Positions 24,556 through 32,825 of a stretch of 64,000 nt of DNA are shown here, piece by piece. The position numbers and the translations under genes are program-made. Positions within the stretch are counted from its first letter, which is position 1. The number at the start of each line of letters is the position of its first letter. The notes under the pieces were generated by a model that saw nothing but the letters and a program-made list of their open reading frames with translations, ran no database searches and was not told the DNA's origin. Source of the stretch: Zoogloea sp041911615. Lineage in GTDB: Bacteria; Pseudomonadota; Gammaproteobacteria; Burkholderiales; Rhodocyclaceae. The stretch lies in assembly GCF_041911615.1 (NCBI RefSeq), contig NZ_JAYROR010000101.1, forward strand, positions 35,094 to 99,093. Reading direction: 5' to 3'.

Positions 24556-25059
24556 TCAGGCGCCGCGGGTGCGGCGCTGCAGCAGGTAGGCGACGAGGCC
24601 GGCGAGGATCGCGGCAAAGGCGAGGAAGGACCAGTTGGCGATGGTCAGGCCGAGGAAGGTCCAGTCCACCACCGAGCAGTCGCCGGCGCCGCGGAAGATC
24701 ATCGGCAGCGACGAGGCGAGGGGAAAGCGCTCGAGCATGTATTCCAGGCCCGGTCCGCATTCCGACACGGCCGGCGGATACCACTGGATCCACGACTGGC
24801 GGGCAGCCACCCCGCCGCCGGCGACGGCCGCGATGGCCAGCAGGGTGGCGTAGCCGTTCTGGCCGCCGCGGCCCGGGTTGTGAAGGCCGGCAATGAGGCC
24901 GATCACGCCGCACACCATCAGCGCATAGCGCTGCAGGATGCACATCGGGCACGGCTCGATGCCCTGCACGTGTTGGATGTAGAGGCCGGCGGCCAGCAGG
25001 CTGGCGCAGGTTGCGAAGAGGGCGAGGGCGAGCAGGCGAAAGGGCAGGCGGGAGAACAT
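24556..25059 (-). CDS. dsbB: disulfide bond formation protein B
   Basis: A 167-aa inner-membrane protein that reoxidises DsbA and passes electrons to quinone. Four helices are visible. The first cysteine pair is Cys37-Pro-Met-Cys40 and the second is Cys101 with Cys128, as in DsbB; Arg44 after the first pair is the usual quinone-site arginine. The ATG at 25059 gives the family's normal N terminus. An ATG 33 bases earlier is possible; neither has a clear ribosome binding site. It appears to be a single gene, followed by the nir regulatory region. Confidence 0.93.
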   Translation of the reverse strand: MFSRLPFRLLALALFATCASLLAAGLYIQHVQGIEPCPMCILQRYALMVCGVIGLIAGLHNPGRGGQNGYATLLAIAAVAGGGVAARQSWIQWYPPAVSECGPGLEYMLERFPLASSLPMIFRGAGDCSVVDWTFLGLTIANWSFLAFAAILAGLVAYLLQRRTRGA

Positions 25060-25142
25060 CGTCGGAAAACGCGGGGTAGGAACGAGCTTCATTGTAGCGG
25101 TCCGGGCCGTGTCGGGGGCCGTTGCCCGGCCCCCGCTGGTGC

Positions 25143-25931
25143 TCAGGACTTGTGGGCCTGGAACAGGGCGATGCTGGCACCGGTATTGACGAGCGCGATG
25201 CCCTGCATGGTGGCGAGGCTGGGGTCGTAGATGGCGATGCCCTCGAGGGTGTTGGTGCCGAACGCGCAGGAGCCGCCCTGGAAGGTGAGCGCCATGTGCA
25301 TCAGGGTGGTGTAGTTCTTGGACGGGACGATGGTGCCGGTGAAGGCGCAGTCGGGCGAGAAGGCGATACCGCGGATGGTGCCGTCGGCGCCAATGGTGAG
25401 CACGGTGGCGTGGTCGGTGCCGGCATAGGCGCCCGCCACGTCGCTCATGCCGATCACCTGGGCGCTGGGTTGGCGGTAGCTGGTGGTGAAACTGAAATTG
25501 CGGCTGGCGTCGCTGTCGTAGGTGGTGATGCCGTTGTAGCCGACGCTGCTGTCCAGGCTGCCGGCAACCCGCGCGCGGGCGCTGCTGAGGCCTTCCCAGC
25601 TGAAGTCCACGGCGTCGATCGCCAGGCTGGCGCCGCTCTGGGTGGCGCTGCCGACGATGGCACCGCCCGTGGTCGCGGGGTTGCCGATCGCGCTGTAGAG
25701 GATGAAGCTGCGCCCGCCGTCGAGAACGACGATGTTGAGGCTGCGGCCGGTGCTGGTGCTGCCGAACCACAGGGCGGCGTTCTGCGGGGTGATCGTCACG
25801 GGCGGCGTGGTACTGCCGGGGGCCGCCGCGGGATTGCCACCGCCACCGCCGCCGCCACAGGCGGCGAGACCGAGGGAGACGAAACAGGCGAGACCGAGGC
25901 GCTGGGCGGTAGTGCGGGAAAGGAGGGTCAT
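25143..25931 (-). CDS. predicted outer-membrane or periplasmic lipoprotein
   Basis: A 262-aa protein with a lipoprotein signal: a basic start (MTLLSRTTAQR), a hydrophobic core and the lipobox LAAC with Cys25. A poly-glycine stretch and a Pro/Thr linker follow. The rest is rich in Ser, Thr and Gly and looks like a beta-sandwich or beta-barrel adhesion-type domain, with two cysteines (DCAFTG, SCAFG). No family is recognised. The 207-base gap towards argB holds an argB terminator. Confidence 0.7.
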   Translation of the reverse strand: MTLLSRTTAQRLGLACFVSLGLAACGGGGGGGNPAAAPGSTTPPVTITPQNAALWFGSTSTGRSLNIVVLDGGRSFILYSAIGNPATTGGAIVGSATQSGASLAIDAVDFSWEGLSSARARVAGSLDSSVGYNGITTYDSDASRNFSFTTSYRQPSAQVIGMSDVAGAYAGTDHATVLTIGADGTIRGIAFSPDCAFTGTIVPSKNYTTLMHMALTFQGGSCAFGTNTLEGIAIYDPSLATMQGIALVNTGASIALFQAHKS

Positions 25932-26086
25932 GGTGCGCGGGCTGGTCCGGCGTTGGCCGGCGATGTTTTTGTAGATCGCTACAAAATGCCCCGAGTGCGG
26001 CGGGAGGGGCTGTGAGCGATTGGACGGACTCCGTAGCGTTGTCACTATTTGACAGAGTTCCCGGATTTTTTCGGCGGGTGAACGCA

Positions 26087-26112
26087 AGACGAGGCGCCGC
26101 AGCGCCTCGTCT
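26087..26112 (-). terminator. intrinsic terminator after argB
   Basis: An 11-bp perfect stem, AGACGAGGCGC/GCGCCTCGTCT, closes on a CGCA loop. On the minus strand it is followed by TTGCGTT, a weak T-run, 26 bases past the argB stop. Confidence 0.65.
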
Positions 26113-26138
26113 CGAGCCGGGGCCGGTGGGCGGTGGGC

Positions 26139-27038
26139 TTATTTGCTCTTGATCATCGTGCCGACGCCGTGGTCGGTGAGGATCTCGAGGAGCAGGCAAT
26201 GTTCGACGCGCCCGTCGATGATGTGCACGCTCTTCACGCCGTTGCGGGCGGCGTCGAGCGCCGAACCGATCTTAGGCAGCATGCCGCCGGACAGGGTGCC
26301 GTCAGCCACGAGTTCGTCGATCTGGCGCGGGGTGAGGCCGGTGAGCAGCTTGCCCTGCTTGTCGAGCACGCCCGGGGTGTTGGTGAGGAGCACCAGTTTC
26401 TCGGCCTTGAGGATTTCGGCGAGCTTGCCGGCAACCACGTCTGCGTTGATGTTATAGCTCTCGCCGTCCTCGCCGACGCCGATCGGGGCGATCACCGGGA
26501 TGAAGTCGCCCTTGTCGAGGAAGGAGATCAGGCTCGGGTCGATCTGGGTGATGTCGCCCACCTGGCCGATGTCGATGAACTCGCCCGGCGCATCCTTGTT
26601 TTCCATCATCAGCTTCTTGGCGCGGATGAAGTTGGAGTCCTTGCCGGTGAGGCCCACGGCCTTGCCGCCGGCCTGGTTGATGAGGCTGACGATTTCCTTG
26701 TTCACCTGGCCGCCGAGCACCATTTCGACCACTTCCATCGTCTCGCCGTCGGTGACGCGCATGCCCTGGACGAACTCGCCCTTCTTGCCGACACGGGAGA
26801 GCATGGTCTCGATCTGCGGGCCGCCGCCGTGGACGACCACCGGGTTGAAGCCGACCAGCTTGAGGAGCACCACGTCGTGGGCGAAGCATTCCTTGAGGTG
26901 CGGATCGGTCATCGCATTGCCGCCGTACTTGATGACCAGGGTCTTGTCCTGGAAGCGGCGGATGTAGGGCAGGGCTTCGGCGATGATGGCGGCCTTCTGG
27001 GCCGGGGACAGGTCGGAGGTGTCGAGGTGCTGGGTCAT
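26139..27038 (-). CDS. argB: acetylglutamate kinase
   Basis: A 299-aa cytosolic amino-acid kinase that phosphorylates N-acetyl-L-glutamate in arginine synthesis. Family signatures present are IKYGGNAM (about residue 37), VVVHGGGPQI (about 70), GLTGKD (about 155) and NINADVVAGKLAEIL (about 200). The ATG at 27038 gives MTQHLDTSDLSPAQKA, with the N-terminal helix found in arginine-sensitive hexameric ArgB enzymes. It seems to be a single gene between two terminators. Confidence 0.96.
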   Translation of the reverse strand: MTQHLDTSDLSPAQKAAIIAEALPYIRRFQDKTLVIKYGGNAMTDPHLKECFAHDVVLLKLVGFNPVVVHGGGPQIETMLSRVGKKGEFVQGMRVTDGETMEVVEMVLGGQVNKEIVSLINQAGGKAVGLTGKDSNFIRAKKLMMENKDAPGEFIDIGQVGDITQIDPSLISFLDKGDFIPVIAPIGVGEDGESYNINADVVAGKLAEILKAEKLVLLTNTPGVLDKQGKLLTGLTPRQIDELVADGTLSGGMLPKIGSALDAARNGVKSVHIIDGRVEHCLLLEILTDHGVGTMIKSK

Positions 27039-27100
27039 GATCGGTTGCGGCGCAGGTTGGTTGCGGGTAGGCGCGATTGTAATGAGCCCACCGGCAAACA

Positions 27101-27130
27101 AAAAGCGGGAAGATTGCGCTTCCCGCTTTT
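27101..27130 (-). terminator. strong intrinsic terminator after hsp20
   Basis: A 12-bp perfect stem, AAAAGCGGGAAG/CTTCCCGCTTTT, has a 6-base loop and is followed on the minus strand by TGTTTG. It lies 21 bases past the hsp20 stop and separates it from argB. Confidence 0.9.
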
Positions 27131-27151
27131 GTGGCTGGGCCGCTCCGGCGT

Positions 27152-27571
27152 TCAGTCGATCACGAGGCGCTTGGCCTGGGCGGCGATCTTCTTGGGCAGG
27201 TTCAGTTCCAGCACGCCGTCGGTGAAGCGGGCGGAGGCCCTGGATTCGTCGACGTCCTGGCCGAGCTGGAAGCTGCGCGACACCTGACCGAAGTAACGCT
27301 CGGTGCGCAGCACGCGTTCGCCTTCCTTCTCTTCCTTGTCCTGCTTGCGCTCCGCGCTGATCGACACCACCGGGCCGTCGATGTGCACGTGGATGTCTTC
27401 CTTCTTGATGCCGGGCAGTTCGGCGTGCACCTGGTACGCGTCGCCGATCTCCTTCACATCGACCCGCATCTGCGGGGCTTCGGTGGTGGCGGTGCTGCCG
27501 TATTCGACCGGGCGGACGAAAAAGCCGCGGAAAAAGTCGTCCAAAGGGTCACGGCGAGTCAGGTTGCTCAT
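27152..27571 (-). CDS. small heat-shock protein, Hsp20 family
   Basis: A 139-aa holdase chaperone that keeps unfolding proteins soluble. The alpha-crystallin domain spans about residues 33-130 (MRVDVKEIGDAYQVHAELPGI and FTDGVLELNLPK). The conserved G-V-L motif is present and the tail is short. A strong AAGGAG lies eight bases before the ATG. The gene has its own heat-shock promoter and terminator. Confidence 0.95.
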   Translation of the reverse strand: MSNLTRRDPLDDFFRGFFVRPVEYGSTATTEAPQMRVDVKEIGDAYQVHAELPGIKKEDIHVHIDGPVVSISAERKQDKEEKEGERVLRTERYFGQVSRSFQLGQDVDESRASARFTDGVLELNLPKKIAAQAKRLVID

Positions 27572-27629
27572 GCGTAAATCTCCTTGTCCTGGTTGCGGTA
27601 TCGAGGGCCGGGTGCCCTCTCTGATCCGT

Positions 27630-27658
27630 ATATAGGGTGCGCGTCGGAGGACTTCAAG
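27630..27658 (-). promoter_or_regulatory. sigma-32 (heat-shock) promoter of hsp20
   Basis: On the minus strand CTTGAA (27658-27653) and CCCTATAT (27637-27630) are separated by 15 bases, close to the CTTGAA-N13-16-CCCCATNT heat-shock consensus. The predicted start is about 50 bases before the hsp20 ATG. Confidence 0.75.
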
Positions 27659-27707
27659 TGGGTCGGAGCGGCTACACTCCCGCCCTCGACGACCGAAGGA
27701 GTTGCCC

Positions 27708-27911
27708 ATGGAAAAACCGCTGTTCCCGCCGCCCACCAATGTCTGTCCCGCGTGCGGCGCGCAATTCACCTGCGGCATGAACGCCGGCGAGACGACCTGC
27801 TGGTGCACGGCCTTTCCGCCCCTGCTGGCGGTGCCGGCCGACGAACAGACGGGTAGCTGCTATTGCCCGGATTGCCTCAGGAAGCGGATCGAGGCGGCAC
27901 CGCCGCGCTGA
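27708..27911 (+). CDS. cysteine-rich CWC family protein
   Basis: A 67-aa protein matching the small Cys-rich CWC family, with CPACGAQFTCGMNAGETTCWC and CYCPDCLRKRI. Seven or more cysteines suggest one or two zinc sites. The function of the family is unknown. The ATG at 27708 follows GAAGGAG closely. Its last 35 bases overlap the end of nudB on the other strand. Confidence 0.85.
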   Translation: MEKPLFPPPTNVCPACGAQFTCGMNAGETTCWCTAFPPLLAVPADEQTGSCYCPDCLRKRIEAAPPR

Positions 27912-28341
27912 GGCGCTGCGCGACCAGCTGGATCGCGTCCCGATTGGTCCACGAGAACACCCGCCCGGCTGCGAGGTGCCACGGGAGCCAGGCGGATGCG
28001 GTGTGCTCTGCGGGGGCGAGGCGAACCGCCACGGCGGTCGGCACGCACAGGCTGAAGACGTGCTCGGTGTTGTGGGTGACGCCCGGCGCGTAGCGACCGC
28101 GCCAGCGGAGCAGGATCGGAAAGCGGTTGGCGAGTCGCCAATCGGTGAGATCGGCCGCCTCGGCGACGATGCCGGTCTCTTCGGCCACTTCGCGCAGCGC
28201 CGTCGTGGCGAGGGATTCGTCGGCCTCGCGGCTGCCGGTGACCGACTGCCACAGGCCCGGGCTGCCGGCGCGCTCGAGGACGAGGACGTCGCGCTGTGGG
28301 GTGTGGATCACCACCAGCACCGAGACGGGCTGCTTGTAAAT
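27877..28341 (-). CDS. nudB: dihydroneopterin triphosphate diphosphatase (NudB), apparent ATT start
   Basis: A 154-aa Nudix hydrolase that removes pyrophosphate from dihydroneopterin triphosphate in folate synthesis. It has a complete Nudix box (G-x5-E-x7-REVAEETGI, near residue 35). Homologues begin (M)-YKxPVSVLVVIHT. Here the matching codon is ATT at 28341-28339, reading I-Y-K-Q-P-V-S-V-L-V-V-I-H-T. No ATG or TTG lies near, and GGAG is placed eight bases before the ATT. The first in-frame GTG would cut into the first beta strand. It begins five bases after the barstar stop. Confidence 0.85.
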   Translation of the reverse strand: MYKQPVSVLVVIHTPQRDVLVLERAGSPGLWQSVTGSREADESLATTALREVAEETGIVAEAADLTDWRLANRFPILLRWRGRYAPGVTHNTEHVFSLCVPTAVAVRLAPAEHTASAWLPWHLAAGRVFSWTNRDAIQLVAQRLSAAVPPRSAS

Positions 28342-28346
28342 CGGAT

Positions 28347-28790
28347 TTACTCCAGATCCTGCAGCCAGGCCATGCCGTCGCTGGCGGTGCCAACCAGCGT
28401 CCAGAACGGAATGCCGTCTTCGCGCCAGGTGTCGGCGGCATCCTGGAAGATCGACAGGGCCGTCGCGAAATCGGTGGGGCTGGCGGTGGCGAAGCCGTCG
28501 GCGTGGTCGAGGACGATCACGTAGCCGTCGGCGGCCATCCACGACAGGTCGGTGAGGCAGTCGGCCAGCGCGTCCCAGTTGTGACCGTACCAGTCGGGAA
28601 AATTCAGGGCGGTGCCGATGGCGGCGAGGAAACCCGCCTTGTCGGTGACCTTCGAGAGGTCCACCCGGTGCATCGGGTAGTCGAGGCTTTCGGCGGCTTC
28701 TTCGAGGGCGAGGTCGGCGGCGTAGGGCATGTGGTAGAGCCCGGCCCGTTCGGCGCGGGGGAGCAGGGAATGGAAAGGTGCGCGGGACAT
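28347..28790 (-). CDS. barstar-family ribonuclease inhibitor
   Basis: A 147-aa cytosolic protein whose core (about residues 40-140) matches barstar: a VDLSKVTDKAGFLAAIGTALNFP helix-turn, then WYGHNWDALADCLTDLSW, the site that plugs the RNase active centre. It starts four bases after the secreted RNase gene, with GGGAG seven bases upstream. This is the usual toxin-immunity layout. It should protect the cell from the neighbouring RNase before export. Confidence 0.9.
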   Translation of the reverse strand: MSRAPFHSLLPRAERAGLYHMPYAADLALEEAAESLDYPMHRVDLSKVTDKAGFLAAIGTALNFPDWYGHNWDALADCLTDLSWMAADGYVIVLDHADGFATASPTDFATALSIFQDAADTWREDGIPFWTLVGTASDGMAWLQDLE

Positions 28791-28794
28791 GGCG

Positions 28795-29172
28795 TTACTC
28801 CCGGATGCGGCGGAAGCTGCGGTAGTGGTCGTCGGAGTAGTAGAACACCGCGGGCGGATTGCCGCCGCTGATGATGCGTCGGGCGCCCCGGTCGCGGGCA
28901 CCGGGGGTGGTCACGGTGAATTCGCGGTAATAGCCTCGGGCGGCGTCGGGCAGGCGGCCTTCGCGGTTCTGGAAGGGAATGCCGTCCCGTCGATAGGGGT
29001 AGGGGCCGCCCTGGTGGATCAACGCCAGGGTGTCGCGGGCCTCGGCCGGCAGAGCGCCGACAGCGACGCCGGGGATGTCTGCACCGCGCCAGTCGAGCAG
29101 GTCGCGGGCATGGGCACTCTGGGCGACGACGAGGAGGACGAGGGCGACGAGGCGAAGGCAACGGGCGAGCAT
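28795..29172 (-). CDS. secreted guanyl-specific RNase (barnase / RNase Sa type)
   Basis: A 125-aa protein with a signal peptide (MLARCLRLVALVLLVVAQSAHA, cut near residue 22). A short microbial RNase fold follows. The catalytic triad can be placed at Glu84 (YYREFTV), Arg98 or Arg99 (GARRIISGG) and His116 (SDDHYRSF), as in barnase and RNase Sa. It cleaves RNA after guanine. It is directly followed by barstar and lies 49 bases after the TPR regulator. It could serve nutrient scavenging or killing of competitors. Confidence 0.9.
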   Translation of the reverse strand: MLARCLRLVALVLLVVAQSAHARDLLDWRGADIPGVAVGALPAEARDTLALIHQGGPYPYRRDGIPFQNREGRLPDAARGYYREFTVTTPGARDRGARRIISGGNPPAVFYYSDDHYRSFRRIRE

Positions 29173-29221
29173 GGCGGGCAGCGGGCGTGTTGAAATCCGC
29201 CGTCAGTTTAGCAGCGCCGTC

Positions 29222-30838
29222 TCAGGCCTGGATGCCGTATTTCTTGAGCAGGTTGTAGTAGTAGGCGGTGAGGGCGGGCAGGCGACTGTTGCCCGGGTCC
29301 TGGCTGCGGGCGCGTTCCATCATGCCGCGGGCCTGCTCGGCGAAGCGCTCGTTCCAGCCGCAGTGCTCAATGTGCTTGAGCAGTGCCAGCGTGGCGTTGA
29401 ACAGGACGTGGGTGTTGCCGGGCATGCGCCGCACGGCGCTCAGCATGAACTGCACCGCGCCGTCGTAATCGCCGTCCTGAGCCTTGCGGGCGCCTTCGGA
29501 GACGAGATCCTTGACCTCGCCGTTGATCTGACCGGCGAGTTGTTCGCCCAGTTCGGCCTTGCCGACGGCCTTCAGCATGTCCTTGGCGTGGGCGACGGCC
29601 CGATCGTCAGGGGCGTTGCGCATGATGTCGAGGACCACTTCCGTTCCATGGTCGTCGAGCCGGGTGGCGAAACAGGCGCGGGCAAGTTCGCCCTTGAGGC
29701 GGGGCGAAAGCGCCTGGGCGGCCCCCTGATCGGCCAGCAGTTGCTTGATGGCTTCGCCGGCCCGCTCGGTGTCGCCCTTCTTGACGTGCACCAGCGCACT
29801 CGACAGGGCCGAGCACGAGCGCGTCTTGTCGAGCCCGGCCATCGAACGTTCGAGGTCGCGGATGGTGGCCTCGGCCTGGGTGGTGTCGCCCTTGCCGAGC
29901 TGGGCCTGGAGCAGACGGACGTGGTCTTCCGGGTCACGGAAATCGGAATACTTGCCCTTGCGCACGACCTCGCTGAGGATCTTCTCGGCGGCCTCGTGAT
30001 CGCCGGTCTCGATGGAGAGTTCGCCCAGGCGGCGCAGGCGGCCGACGCGATGGGGCGACAGGGCGGTGGCGCTGGCGAGGATGCTGCGGGCGGATTCGAG
30101 CTCGCCGGCGGCCTCGCGGGTGCGCGACAGCCAGTCGTAGGCATCGACGAAGAGGTCGTTCTCGTTGACCAGCGACTGGAGCATGTCCTCGGCCTCGGCA
30201 TAGCACTTCTGCATGAACAGCGATTTCGCGAGACCGAGCCGGGCCCACGGAATGCTGCGGGTGCTGAGGATGCGCTCGTAAAGCCGCTGGGCTTCGTCGG
30301 CGTTGCCGCTGGCCACGTGGAGCTCGGCGCGCAGGCGCATGAAGTCGAGCTGCCACTGGGGGAATTTTTCTTCCGCGTCGGCGCAGTAGGTGATCGCGTC
30401 GGGAACGTTGCCGAGCTCGATGAGGCGGTAGGCCGGCATGAAGGCGTCGCGCTTCTCGAGGGCACGCAGGATGCGCTCGTGCAGGGTGTCGGCGGCGAAG
30501 GGCTTGAGGATGTAGTCGTTGGGTGCGAGTTCGGCCGCACTGACGACGCGTTCATACTGACGCTCGCCGGTGACCATCACGAACAGCGTCGAGAGCGGAA
30601 TGATCGCGTTGTGGCGCAGGTCTTCGAGCAGGTGCTGGCCGTCCTGGCCGTCGCCGATGTGGTATTCGCAGAGGATCAGGTCGAAGCGCGCGTCGCGCAG
30701 CTTGCGCACCGCCACGCCGGCGGTCACGGCGAACTGGACCTTGGCGATGCCGCTCATGTTGAGCATGTTGCGAAGCTGAGTCCGCATGTTCGGATTGGCT
30801 TCGACGATGAGGGCGGAGATGGTGTCCAGGTCGATCAC
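29222..30838 (-). CDS. response regulator with TPR repeats and a degenerate receiver
   Basis: A 538-aa soluble protein. The N-terminal receiver-like domain (residues 5-125) is followed by about ten TPR-like helical pairs to the end. The phosphoacceptor position is Glu58 (LILCEYHIGDGQDG; codon GAA at 30667-30665) instead of Asp. The acidic pocket reads VEANPN rather than E/D-D. Lys is present in ILKPF. It may therefore be fixed in one state or signal by protein contacts. Such receiver-TPR proteins occur near motility genes in other bacteria. The downstream neighbours are the RNase and barstar. Confidence 0.85.
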   Translation of the reverse strand: MIDLDTISALIVEANPNMRTQLRNMLNMSGIAKVQFAVTAGVAVRKLRDARFDLILCEYHIGDGQDGQHLLEDLRHNAIIPLSTLFVMVTGERQYERVVSAAELAPNDYILKPFAADTLHERILRALEKRDAFMPAYRLIELGNVPDAITYCADAEEKFPQWQLDFMRLRAELHVASGNADEAQRLYERILSTRSIPWARLGLAKSLFMQKCYAEAEDMLQSLVNENDLFVDAYDWLSRTREAAGELESARSILASATALSPHRVGRLRRLGELSIETGDHEAAEKILSEVVRKGKYSDFRDPEDHVRLLQAQLGKGDTTQAEATIRDLERSMAGLDKTRSCSALSSALVHVKKGDTERAGEAIKQLLADQGAAQALSPRLKGELARACFATRLDDHGTEVVLDIMRNAPDDRAVAHAKDMLKAVGKAELGEQLAGQINGEVKDLVSEGARKAQDGDYDGAVQFMLSAVRRMPGNTHVLFNATLALLKHIEHCGWNERFAEQARGMMERARSQDPGNSRLPALTAYYYNLLKKYGIQA

Positions 30839-30915
30839 GGTGGCAGAGGCAGGTCAGGGGCGATTGACTCTGCAAACGGCCGCCGGTGGTGAATCTTGAT
30901 AGGTTGATGCAAGAA

Positions 30916-30947
30916 AATGGGGCAGACGGCGAACCGTCTGCCCCATT
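30916..30947 (-). terminator. hairpin terminator between aspS and the TPR regulator
   Basis: A 14-bp perfect stem (arms 30916-30929 and 30934-30947) closes on a CGAA/TTCG tetraloop, very stable in RNA. On the minus strand it is followed by TTCTTG. It lies 24 bases past the aspS stop. Confidence 0.8.
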
Positions 30948-30970
30948 CTGGTGCTGCTGTAATGCGGCAA

Positions 30971-32761
30971 TCAGGCGGCCGGCGTCGCACCCGGATTGTT
31001 GCGCAGGCGGATGTGCAGTTCGCGCAGCTGCTTTTCGTCCACCGGCGACGGGGCGTCGGTGAGCAGGCACTGGGCGCGCTGGGTCTTGGGGAAGGCGATC
31101 ACGTCGCGGATGGACTCGGCGCCGGTCATCATGGTGACGATGCGGTCGAGGCCGAAGGCGAGGCCGCCGTGCGGGGGCGCACCGTAGCGCAGGGCGTCGA
31201 GCAGGAAGCCGAACTTGGCCTGCTGTTCTTCCGGCCCGATGTTGAGGGCGGAGAAGACCTTTTCCTGAACTTCGGCGCGGTGGATGCGCACCGAGCCGCC
31301 GCCGATTTCCCAGCCGTTGAGGGCCAGGTCATAGGCCTTGGCGAGGCACTTGCCGGGGTCGCTGGTGAGCAGCTCGAGGTGCTCGTCCTTCGGGCTGGTG
31401 AAGGGGTGGTGGCAGGCGGTCCAGCGCTTGTCGTCCTCGTCGTACTCGAACATCGGGAAATCGACGACCCACAGCGGCTCCCAGGCCTTGCCGTTGACGT
31501 AGCCCTTCTCGTGGCCGAGCTTGATGCGCAGCGCGCCGAGGGCGTCGTTGACGATCTTGGTCTTGTCGGCGCCGAAGAAGATCAGGTCGCCGGACTGGGC
31601 GCCGGTGCGTTCGAGGATGGCCGACAGCGCGGTGGCGTGGATGTTCTTGACGATCGGCGACTGCAGACCGGTTTCGTTGGGCTGGCTGGCATCGTTGACC
31701 TTGATGTAGGCGAGGCCCTTGGCGCCGTAGATGCCGACGAACTTGGTGTATTCGTCGATCTCGCCGCGGGACAGGCTGGCGCCGCCCGGGACGCGGATCG
31801 CCGCCACGCGGCCGCCGGAGGTCGCGGGGCCCGAGAAGACCTTGAAGGCCACGTCCTTGACGAGGTCGGTGACGTCGGTGAGTTCGAGGGTGACGCGCAG
31901 GTCGGGCTTGTCGGAGCCGAACCGGTCCATCGCCTCGGCGTAGCTCATGCGCGGGAACGGGTTGGGCAGTTCGACGGCGAGGACTTCCTTGAAGATGGTG
32001 CGGATCATCTCCTCCATCATCGCGGTGATCTCGGCTTCGGTGAGGAAGGAGGTCTCGATATCGACCTGGGTGAATTCGGGCTGACGGTCGGCGCGGAGGT
32101 CTTCGTCGCGGAAGCACTTGACGATCTGGTAGTAGCGGTCGTAGCCGGCCACCATCAGCATCTGCTTGAACAGCTGGGGAGACTGGGGAAGCGCGAAGAA
32201 CTGGCCGTCATGCACGCGGGAGGGTACGAGGTAGTCGCGGGCGCCTTCCGGGGTGCTCTTGGTGAGCATCGGCGTTTCGATGTCGATGAAGCCCTGGGCG
32301 TCGAGGAAGCGGCGGAAGGCCATGGCCGTGCGGTAGCGCAGGATCATGTTCTTCTGCATCTGCGGGCGGCGCAGGTCGATGACGCGGTGGGTCAGACGGG
32401 TCGTCTCGGAGAGGTTTTCCTCGTCGAGCTGGAACGGCGGCGTGGCGGAGGTGTTGAGGATCTCGATCTCGTGACACAGCACTTCGATCTCGCCGGAGAC
32501 CAGGTTGGTGTTCTCGGTGCCGGCCGGGCGGCGGCGCACCTTGCCGGTGATCTTGAGGACGAACTCGCCACGGATCGATTCGGCCACCTGGAACATCTCG
32601 GCGCGATCGGGATCGCACACCACCTGGACGAGACCTTCGCGGTCGCGCAGGTCGATGAAGATCACGCCGCCATGATCGCGACGACGGTGAACCCAGCCGC
32701 AAAGGGTGACGATCTGGTCGAGGTAGGCGGTCGATACAAGGCCGCAGTATTGAGTTCGCAT
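30971..32761 (-). CDS. aspS: aspartyl-tRNA synthetase
   Basis: A 596-aa class II synthetase that charges tRNA-Asp. An OB-fold anticodon domain (residues 1-105, CGWVHRRRDHGGVIFIDLRDREG), motif 2 (FRDEDLRADRQPEFTQVDIE), the bacterial GAD insertion (about 285-415) and motif 3 (GLAFGLDRIVTMM near residue 545) are all present. It is of the long bacterial type. In organisms lacking AsnRS this type may also charge tRNA-Asn; that cannot be judged here. It follows fmdB and the DUF502 gene, an order I recall from other betaproteobacteria. Confidence 0.97.
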   Translation of the reverse strand: MRTQYCGLVSTAYLDQIVTLCGWVHRRRDHGGVIFIDLRDREGLVQVVCDPDRAEMFQVAESIRGEFVLKITGKVRRRPAGTENTNLVSGEIEVLCHEIEILNTSATPPFQLDEENLSETTRLTHRVIDLRRPQMQKNMILRYRTAMAFRRFLDAQGFIDIETPMLTKSTPEGARDYLVPSRVHDGQFFALPQSPQLFKQMLMVAGYDRYYQIVKCFRDEDLRADRQPEFTQVDIETSFLTEAEITAMMEEMIRTIFKEVLAVELPNPFPRMSYAEAMDRFGSDKPDLRVTLELTDVTDLVKDVAFKVFSGPATSGGRVAAIRVPGGASLSRGEIDEYTKFVGIYGAKGLAYIKVNDASQPNETGLQSPIVKNIHATALSAILERTGAQSGDLIFFGADKTKIVNDALGALRIKLGHEKGYVNGKAWEPLWVVDFPMFEYDEDDKRWTACHHPFTSPKDEHLELLTSDPGKCLAKAYDLALNGWEIGGGSVRIHRAEVQEKVFSALNIGPEEQQAKFGFLLDALRYGAPPHGGLAFGLDRIVTMMTGAESIRDVIAFPKTQRAQCLLTDAPSPVDEKQLRELHIRLRNNPGATPAA

Positions 32762-32825
32762 GGTGGAGTCTTTGTTTTCTGGAAGAACGGAACGCGCCTG
32801 CCGGGCAGACGCGTCGTGGATTCGC

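Noticed and set aside
27877..28542. nudB reading that starts upstream at 28542
   Set aside because: The extra 67 codons lie inside barstar and have arginine-rich shadow composition. The Nudix protein begins at the ATT at 28341.
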